DNA from: DATCSE01 sp036568605
GTDB taxonomy: Bacteria > Pseudomonadota > Gammaproteobacteria > Burkholderiales > Burkholderiaceae_C
Direction: 5' to 3'
Assembly (NCBI GenBank): GCA_036568605.1
Contig: DATCSE010000442.1
Coordinates: 1-10,246 of the forward strand
Length of the DNA stretch: 10,246 bases
Part shown: positions 6,300-10,246 of the stretch, piece after piece
Position numbering within the stretch: position 1 is the stretch's first letter
Layout of the letters: each line of letters starts with the position of its first letter
Notes under the pieces: model-generated
The model's database searches: none
What the model was told of the DNA's origin: nothing
What the model saw: the letters and a program-made list of their open reading frames with translations, nothing else
Translations under genes and position numbers: made by a program

Positions 6300-6994
6300 A
6301 GCGTTTCGCCTTCCTTGATCACGCCGGCGGTGCGCAGCGCGGCATCCAGCCACGCCGGTCGCAGCGCCTTGCGGCTCTTGATGTCGGCGATGCGCTTGGT
6401 CTCGGCGGCCACTTTCTCCGCGGCCAGCGGCAGCATCGCGGCGGCCTTCTCGCGCTCGACGACGGTGACCCCGTCGGCGTCGCCCACGACCAGATCGCCC
6501 GCGCGTACCGTGACGCCGGCGATCGAGATCGGATGGTTCAGCCGACCCGCAACATTCTTGGTCGGCCCGTTGGGATTGAGGCCGGCCGCATACATCGGCA
6601 GGCCCAGCGCGCGGATCGCCTCGCTGTCGCGCACGGCACCGTCGATCACCACGGCGGCAATGCCGATCGCCGCGCACTGCTGGCACATGATCTCGCCCAT
6701 CAGCGCACTGTTCAGGTCGCCCTTGCCGTCGACCACGATCACGTCGCCCGGCTGCGCGATCGCCATCGCCGCGTGGATCATCAGGTTGTCGCCCGGGCGC
6801 AGCTCCACCGTCAGCGCAGGGCCTGCGAACTTCATCGTCGGCGAGAGCGGCGCTATGCGTCCGTGCAGCGCGCCGCGGCGGCCGGCCACGTCGGCGAGGA
6901 TGGACGACGGGAACTGCGCGGCCTGTTCGACGATGCCGCGGTCCACGCGCTCGAAGTCGCGGATCACGTCGGGCAATGCAGCGGCTGAACTCAT
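6296..6994 (-). CDS. RraA-family protein, probable 4-hydroxy-2-oxoacid (HMG/CHA-type) aldolase or oxaloacetate decarboxylase
   Basis: 232 residues, with AAGGAG 6 bases before the ATG. The family (RraA/dimethylmenaquinone-methyltransferase-annotated) includes 4-hydroxy-4-methyl-2-oxoglutarate/4-carboxy-4-hydroxy-2-oxoadipate aldolases of protocatechuate/gallate 4,5-cleavage, and the RNase E inhibitor RraA. Visible landmarks: GDNLMIHAAMAIAQPGDVIVVDG (68-90), GE at 100-101, then exactly 20 residues to Arg122-Asp123 in DGAVRDSEAI, then GLPMYAAG (131-138) and GDLVVGDADGVTVV (166-179). The acidic-X20-Arg-Asp spacing matches the metal/pyruvate-binding signature described for the aldolases. At 232 residues it carries a C-terminal helix beyond the ~160-residue regulator RraA, again favouring an enzyme. 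Operon context with a 2-hydroxyacid dehydrogenase supports cleavage or decarboxylation of a 2-oxo acid. RNase E inhibition is considered unlikely. Confidence 0.87.
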   Translation of the reverse strand: MSSAAALPDVIRDFERVDRGIVEQAAQFPSSILADVAGRRGALHGRIAPLSPTMKFAGPALTVELRPGDNLMIHAAMAIAQPGDVIVVDGKGDLNSALMGEIMCQQCAAIGIAAVVIDGAVRDSEAIRALGLPMYAAGLNPNGPTKNVAGRLNHPISIAGVTVRAGDLVVGDADGVTVVEREKAAAMLPLAAEKVAAETKRIADIKSRKALRPAWLDAALRTAGVIKEGETL

Positions 6995-7021
6995 GCGAAT
7001 CTCCTTGGGAATGAATGGAAA

Positions 7022-7990
7022 TCAGTCGACCTTCGCGCCCGATTCCTTGACGACGCGGCCCCAGCGCGGGATCTCGTCCTTGATCAGCGCCGCAAACTGC
7101 TCGGGCGTGCCGCCCGCCGGGTCGGCGCCCTCGTCGCTCAGACGCTTGTTGAGCTCAGGCAGCTTCAAGGCCTTGTTGAACTCGGCGTTGAGCCGAACGA
7201 TCACGTCCCGGGGCGTGCCGGCCGGTGCCAGCAGGCCGAACCACGTGACGGCGTCGAAGCCCTTGTAGCCCGACTCGTTGATCGTCGGCACATCGGGCAG
7301 ATCGTCCACGCGCTTGGCCGACGTGACAGCCAGCGCACGGACCTTACCCTGCTTGATGTGGCCGATCAGCGTGGGCACCGAGGAGAGGTACAGGTCCACG
7401 CCGCCGCCGATGACGTCCGTCATCGCCTGCGAAGCGCCCTTGTAGGGGATGTGCTGCGTCTTCACGCCTGCCGCCTTCTGGAACAGTTCGCTGGTCAGGT
7501 GGGCGACCGTGCCGTTGCCCGGGGATGCGAAGTTCACCTGGCCCGGCTTCGCCTTGGCGGCGTTCACCACATCGGTCAGCGTCTTGTACGGCGTGGACAT
7601 CCCGGTGACCATGACCAGCGGCGCATTGGCCAGCAGCACGACCGGCGCCAGGTCCTTCTGCGGATCGTAGGGAAGCTTGCTGTACAGCGTCGGGTTGATC
7701 GCAAGGTTGCTCGTCTGGCCGAGCACGAGGGTGTAGCCGTCGGCCGGCGACTTGGCGACGGCGTCGACGCCGAGGTTGCCGCCGGCGCCCGGCTTGTTGT
7801 CGATCACGAAGGTCCAGCCGGTGGCCTTGGCGACGCGCTGGCTGGTTTCGCGGGCGATGATGTCCGTGCCGCCGCCCGGCGGGAAAGGCACGACGATGCG
7901 AATCGGCTTGGCCGGCCAGGCTTGGGCGTGGGCGCCCCAGCTGAGCATCGTCGCGGCCAGCGCGAGCACGAGGCGTTGGGTGAACTGCAT
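7022..7990 (-). CDS. Bug-family (TTT) periplasmic solute-binding protein (Bug3), first gene of the operon
   Basis: 322 residues. Start chosen at ATG 7990 behind GGAGA; an in-frame Met 29 codons upstream is rejected because that extension is not signal-peptide-like and overlaps the promoter region. The signal peptide MQFTQRLVLALAATMLSWGA has probable cleavage after AHA or AQA (22-24), before WPAKPIRIVVPFPPGG (25-40). Landmarks: IDNKPGAGGNLG (63-74), PADGYTLVLGQTSNLAINP (82-100), ASPGNGTVAHLTSELFQ (155-171), HIPYKGASQAMTDVIGG (180-196), LPDVPTINESG (231-241) and FGLLAPAGTP (251-260). By family it binds a carboxylic acid in the periplasm. Position directly downstream of the divergent LysR regulator is the standard arrangement for orphan Bug genes, and the RraA-like gene follows after 27 bases. 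No tctA/tctB genes are in the window. Confidence 0.94.
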   Translation of the reverse strand: MQFTQRLVLALAATMLSWGAHAQAWPAKPIRIVVPFPPGGGTDIIARETSQRVAKATGWTFVIDNKPGAGGNLGVDAVAKSPADGYTLVLGQTSNLAINPTLYSKLPYDPQKDLAPVVLLANAPLVMVTGMSTPYKTLTDVVNAAKAKPGQVNFASPGNGTVAHLTSELFQKAAGVKTQHIPYKGASQAMTDVIGGGVDLYLSSVPTLIGHIKQGKVRALAVTSAKRVDDLPDVPTINESGYKGFDAVTWFGLLAPAGTPRDVIVRLNAEFNKALKLPELNKRLSDEGADPAGGTPEQFAALIKDEIPRWGRVVKESGAKVD

Positions 7991-8047
7991 GTTGTCTCCG
8001 TTCGGGGCCTGGGCGCCTCGTCGAGTCGGGCGCTGGGTCTGGCAGTC

Positions 8048-8077
8048 AGTATCGACCGCGGAGGTCGTACAGTCCAA
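8048..8077 (-). promoter_or_regulatory. Candidate sigma70 promoter of the seven-gene operon
   Basis: On the minus strand TTGGAC (8077-8072) and GATACT (8053-8048) are spaced by 18 bases, each matching the consensus at four or so of six positions. This would start transcription about 50 bases before the Bug3 ATG. The inverted repeat at 8053-8067 lies between the two boxes, as expected for a regulated promoter. Positions are inferred from sequence only. Confidence 0.35.
8053..8067. promoter_or_regulatory. Candidate LysR-type operator, inverted repeat CGACC-N5-GGTCG
   Basis: A 15-base interrupted palindrome with perfect 5-bp arms lies in the 125-base region between the divergent lysR-type gene and the Bug3 gene. 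LysR regulators usually bind 15-base dyads in such regions. The classical T-N11-A ends are not present at the arm tips, so the assignment is tentative. Confidence 0.4.
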
Positions 8078-8115
8078 TCAATACTTTCTTCGAATCCATA
8101 GACGGAGCTTTTGCG

Positions 8116-9006
8116 ATGGACCTGCGAGACCTGCGCTACTTCGAGACCATTGCCGAGCTGCAGCACCTGGGCCGCGCGTCCGCCAGGCTGCACCGAACGC
8201 AACCGGCGCTGACCAGCAGCATCCGCAGGCTCGAGGCCGATTGCGGCACGGCGCTGTTCGAGAAGTCCGGCCGCGGCATCCGGCTCACGGAGGCCGGCAA
8301 GGTGCTGCTGAAGTGGGCGCAGCGCATGCGGTTCGACGAGGAGGATGCGAAGCGCGAGCTGCAAGCTATCGGCGCCGGCATGGCCGGGAACGTGCGCATC
8401 GGGATCGTGCCAACGGCGGCTCAGTTCCTTCTGCCCCCGGTCGCCCGCCAACTGCTCAAGGAAGCGCCGAAGGTCACGCTGCGCACCGTGGTCGGCCTCG
8501 TCGACACGTTGCGGCCGCAACTGCGCGCCGGCGAGCTCGACATGGTGATCGGCACCGAGAGCGCCGCGGAGCCGGGCTGGGTTTCGCGGCCGCTGACGGA
8601 GGACATGATCGTCGTCGCGGCGAGCGCGAGTCATGCGGTCTTCCGCAAGGGGGCGACCCTCAAGGACCTGACGGCCTACTCGTGGGCCTTGCAGCCGCCC
8701 GGCGCACCGACGCGCGACTGGCTGGACCACACCTTCGACCGCCACCGGCTGCCGCGCCCTCACGTCCAGGTGGAGACCACGATGCTGCTGATGCTGCCGA
8801 CGCTGATCGTCCAGACGGGGCTGCTCAGCTTCATTTCCCGGCACCACTTGCAGGGCCAGGCTCGGACATCGGGCCTCAAGGAAGTGCCCGTCCAAGGGGC
8901 CGCGATGCGGCGTCGGCTGGTGGTGACCTACCGCGCCAACAGCTTCCTGTCGCCGATCGCAACTCGGCTCGTGAACCTTTTCGTCAGCTCGGCCGCGAGC
9001 GCATGA
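8116..9006 (+). CDS. LysR-type transcriptional regulator
   Basis: 296 residues, the usual LysR length. The winged helix-turn-helix occupies about residues 1-65: RDLRYFETIAELQHLGRAS, then RTQPALTSSIRRLEADCGT and LFEKSGRGIRLTEAG, the classical LysR DNA-binding signature. A linker helix runs to about 90, and the periplasmic-binding-fold effector domain starts at GNVRIGIVPT (91-100). The ATG at 8116 follows GGAG with an 8-base spacer. It is transcribed divergently from the Bug3-led operon across 125 bases, the arrangement in which LysR proteins normally activate the neighbouring operon in response to a pathway substrate or intermediate and repress themselves. The effector is unknown. It ends with TGA inside ATGAGACAC, and a short GACAC-CCT-GTGTC hairpin starts on the next base. 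Confidence 0.95.
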   Translation: MDLRDLRYFETIAELQHLGRASARLHRTQPALTSSIRRLEADCGTALFEKSGRGIRLTEAGKVLLKWAQRMRFDEEDAKRELQAIGAGMAGNVRIGIVPTAAQFLLPPVARQLLKEAPKVTLRTVVGLVDTLRPQLRAGELDMVIGTESAAEPGWVSRPLTEDMIVVAASASHAVFRKGATLKDLTAYSWALQPPGAPTRDWLDHTFDRHRLPRPHVQVETTMLLMLPTLIVQTGLLSFISRHHLQGQARTSGLKEVPVQGAAMRRRLVVTYRANSFLSPIATRLVNLFVSSAASA

Positions 9007-9019
9007 GACACCCTGTGTC
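9007..9019 (+). other. Short hairpin immediately after the LysR stop codon
   Basis: GACAC (9007-9011), loop CCT, GTGTC (9015-9019): a perfect 5-bp stem starting one base after the stop. There is no T-run behind it, so it is a weak terminator candidate at best and could protect the 3' end of the lysR message. Confidence 0.35.
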
Positions 9020-9044
9020 AACCTTGCTTTCGCGGGTCGAGCGC

Positions 9045-9108
9045 CGGGCCGCTCCCAAGGGGCCCGCATCCCCTCGGGGATCGGCCGATGTACTCATCGG
9101 ACGAGGGG
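9045..9108 (+). other. Structured leader with competing hairpins upstream of the YbhB-like gene
   Basis: Three neighbouring stem-loops can be drawn: CGGGCC/GGCCCG (9045-9050 with 9061-9066), ATCCCC/GGGGAT (9068-9073 with 9076-9081, tight loop) and CCGATG-TACT-CATCGG (9085-9100). In addition CCCCTCG (9070-9076) is the exact complement of CGAGGGG (9102-9108), so a 7-bp outer stem enclosing the third hairpin competes with the second. A 10-base palindrome ATCGGCCGAT (9080-9089) overlaps both. It could be an attenuator, a terminator of lysR, or a REP-like repeat. Confidence 0.5.
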
Positions 9109-9167
9109 CTGTCATGAGCCGCACCGCGGCACGCCCATTGCCGGCCGCTTCTCCGTTTCACCGGACC

Positions 9168-9173
9168 AAGGAG
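9168..9173 (+). promoter_or_regulatory. Ribosome binding site that sets the YbhB-like start
   Basis: AAGGAG lies 6 bases before ATG 9180. An in-frame ATG at 9114 would add 22 residues, but no comparable Shine-Dalgarno precedes it and the added residues are not family-like. Confidence 0.8.
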
Positions 9174-9179
9174 ATCGTC

Positions 9180-9656
9180 ATGGAACTGAGCTCGACCGCA
9201 TTCGCACCGGGTGGGGACATCCCGCGGCAATACACCTGCGAAGGCGACGACCTGGCGCCGCCGCTGCAGTGGCGCAGCGTTCCGGACGGCACGCGCAGCC
9301 TCGCGCTGATCGTCGACGACCCGGATGCGCCGGACCCGGCCGCGCCGACCACGACCTGGGTGCACTGGGTGCTGGTCGACATCCCGCCCGCCGCGACCGA
9401 GATTCCCGAAGGCGGCCAGGCGCTGCCGGCCGGCAGCCGCGCGGGCTCGAACGACTGGCACCGGACCGGCTATGGCGGACCGTGCCCGCCGGTGGGCCGG
9501 CATCGCTACTTCTTCAAGCTCTACGCGCTCGACACGCCGCTGCCCGGCCTGTCCAAGCCGACGAAGGCCGAACTCGAGCGCGCGATGCAGGGGCACGTGC
9601 TCGCACAGGCGGAACTGATCGGGACCTACCAGAAGCAGCAGTCCGGCCAACGCTGA
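9180..9656 (+). CDS. YbhB/YbcL-family PEBP (Raf kinase inhibitor-like) protein
   Basis: 158 residues, the normal length for the bacterial YbhB/YbcL branch of the phosphatidylethanolamine-binding protein family, with no signal peptide. Signature elements: MELSSTAF and IPRQYTCEGDDLAPPLQW (14-31), DDPDAP (46-51), TTWVHWVLVDIP (58-69) and the ligand-pocket segment GYGGPCPPVGRHRYFFKLYALD (97-118) with conserved His62, Pro and His108. A C-terminal helix (TKAELERAMQGHVLAQAELIGTY) follows. The conserved pocket binds small anions or phosphate groups in homologues; the bacterial function is largely undefined. It is co-directional with lysR (173-base gap containing a structured leader) and with the following pcm-type gene (102-base gap), but no operon link is evident. 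Confidence in the family is high, in a specific role low. Confidence 0.92.
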   Translation: MELSSTAFAPGGDIPRQYTCEGDDLAPPLQWRSVPDGTRSLALIVDDPDAPDPAAPTTTWVHWVLVDIPPAATEIPEGGQALPAGSRAGSNDWHRTGYGGPCPPVGRHRYFFKLYALDTPLPGLSKPTKAELERAMQGHVLAQAELIGTYQKQQSGQR

Positions 9657-9758
9657 CGGCCCGCTCAGCGGCACGAATCGCGTTTCACTTTTCATCGCGC
9701 GCTTGCCGAAACGCAGGCGTACGATTGAACGGTCACGTGGTTTTCGGTGGGAGTCGCC

Positions 9759-10246
9759 ATGAGCGACGACGAATTCGCGCAACTGCGCCAGGGCATGCTC
9801 GCGGAGATCTCGGCCCAGGCCGTCTTCGCGTGCGCTCGCCTGGACAAGGCGGCGCTGAGCCCGAAGGTCATGGAGGTGCTGGGCCGGGTGCCGCGCCACG
9901 AATTCGTTCCGCTGGAACTGCGGCCGTACGCTTACGCCGACACGCCGCTGCCGATCGGCTTCGGCAAGACGATCTCGCAGCCGTTCATCGTGGCCGTGAT
10001 GACCGACCTGCTCGACGTGCAGCCGACCGATACCGTGCTGGAGATCGGGACCGGACTGGGCTACCAGTCGGCGATCCTCTCCCGACTGGCCCGGCAGGTC
10101 TACAGCATGGAGCTGATCGAGGAACTGGCCGCGCAGGCGCGACACCGCCTGGCCCGGCAAGGCCATGCGAATGTCGAAGTCCGGGTCGGCAACGGCTACG
10201 GCGGGTGGCCCGAACGCGCGCCGTTCGACAAGGTGATCGTCACGGC
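9759..10246 (+). CDS. pcm: Protein-L-isoaspartate O-methyltransferase-type protein, N-terminal part (3' truncated by window)
   Basis: ATG 9759 follows GGTGGGAG by 5 bases and the frame stays open to the window end (162 complete codons). Family landmarks: VPRHEFVPLELRPYAYADTPLPIG (residues about 44-67), FGKTISQPFIVAVMTDLL (68-85), the SAM-binding motif I VLEIGTGLGYQSAILSRLA (about 92-110), the acidic end of the next strand YSMELIEELA, and the post-I region VRVGNGYGGWPERAPFDKVIVTA running off the edge. PIMT enzymes use S-adenosylmethionine to methyl-esterify isoaspartyl residues in damaged proteins in the cytosol. The N-terminal helix is less like E. coli Pcm (the ISAQAVFACARLDKAALS stretch replaces the usual RGI..RVL), so a Pcm-family branch with another partner is possible. 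The 102 bases before it hold no convincing promoter. Confidence 0.9.
   Translation, partial: MSDDEFAQLRQGMLAEISAQAVFACARLDKAALSPKVMEVLGRVPRHEFVPLELRPYAYADTPLPIGFGKTISQPFIVAVMTDLLDVQPTDTVLEIGTGLGYQSAILSRLARQVYSMELIEELAAQARHRLARQGHANVEVRVGNGYGGWPERAPFDKVIVT

Noticed and set aside
5367..7268. A 633-codon plus-strand open frame opposite the dehydrogenase and aldolase genes
   Set aside because: Low-complexity antisense shadow with no recognisable domain or ribosome site. The minus-strand genes have full catalytic motifs.
7991..8077. N-terminal extension of Bug3 from an upstream in-frame ATG at 8077
   Set aside because: It would put 29 polar residues before a clear signal peptide, and it overlaps the putative promoter. 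GGAGA directly precedes the ATG at 7990.
9114..9179. Upstream in-frame ATG start for the YbhB-like protein
   Set aside because: The 22 extra residues do not resemble the family, and the internal ATG at 9180 has an ideal AAGGAG site.
9007..9179. Insertion sequence or CRISPR remnant between lysR and the YbhB-like gene
   Set aside because: The hairpins differ in sequence, there is no repeat-spacer periodicity, no transposase fragment and no flanking direct repeat.
7752..9656. A 634-codon plus-strand open frame covering the LysR gene
   Set aside because: Only the last 159 codons (the YbhB-like gene with its own AAGGAG) are real. The LysR gene lies in another frame with a clear HTH.
9657..9758. 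Promoter for the pcm-type gene (TACGAT at 9720-9725 as -10)
   Set aside because: No -35 match at an acceptable distance; TTGCCG at 9703-9708 is only 11 bases away.

Overview
The window looks like a chromosomal segment of a high-GC betaproteobacterium, most likely Burkholderiales. The main evidence is three Bug-type (tripartite tricarboxylate transporter, TTT) periplasmic binding proteins with the usual Burkholderiales N-terminal pattern (AQAWPAKPIRIVVPFPPGG-like), together with uniformly GC-rich codon use. No transposase, integrase, phage gene or CRISPR array is visible. Coding density is high and no gap exceeds 300 bases.

Layout. Bases 1-1194 (+) hold the C-terminal part of a TonB-dependent siderophore-type outer-membrane receptor whose start lies outside the window. 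A tRNA-Asn(GTT) follows at 1238-1313 with a perfect TATAAT -10 box, then a strong GCGA-capped hairpin (1322-1353) between converging transcription units. Bases 7990 to 1363 (-) form a tightly packed seven-gene operon. In transcription order it encodes: Bug receptor (called Bug3 here), RraA/HMG-aldolase-like protein, D-2-hydroxyacid dehydrogenase, cyclase-family metal hydrolase, a second Bug receptor (Bug2), a third Bug receptor (Bug1), and an SMP-30/gluconolactonase-like protein. Junctions are GTGA (aldolase/dehydrogenase), TGATG (Bug1/SMP-30), or gaps of 7-53 bases. A divergent LysR-type regulator (8116-9006, +) sits across a 125-base intergenic region that carries a candidate promoter and an inverted-repeat operator. 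Downstream on + are a YbhB/YbcL (PEBP) protein (9180-9656), preceded by a structured leader with competing hairpins, and the start of a protein-L-isoaspartate methyltransferase (9759 to the window end).

How the genes may work together (inference). The LysR protein probably controls the divergent operon. The Bug proteins would capture organic acids in the periplasm, but no TctA/TctB membrane subunits are present, so they would use a transporter encoded elsewhere or act as sensors. The enzymes suggest a route in which a cyclic ester, enol or amide is opened by the SMP-30 lactonase and/or the cyclase-family hydrolase. A 2-hydroxy acid would then be oxidised to a 2-oxo acid, and a 4-hydroxy-2-oxo acid cleaved by the RraA-like aldolase to pyruvate or a related product. 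The substrate cannot be read from the sequence. This combination of three Bug proteins with four enzymes is the best candidate here for an undescribed catabolic system.
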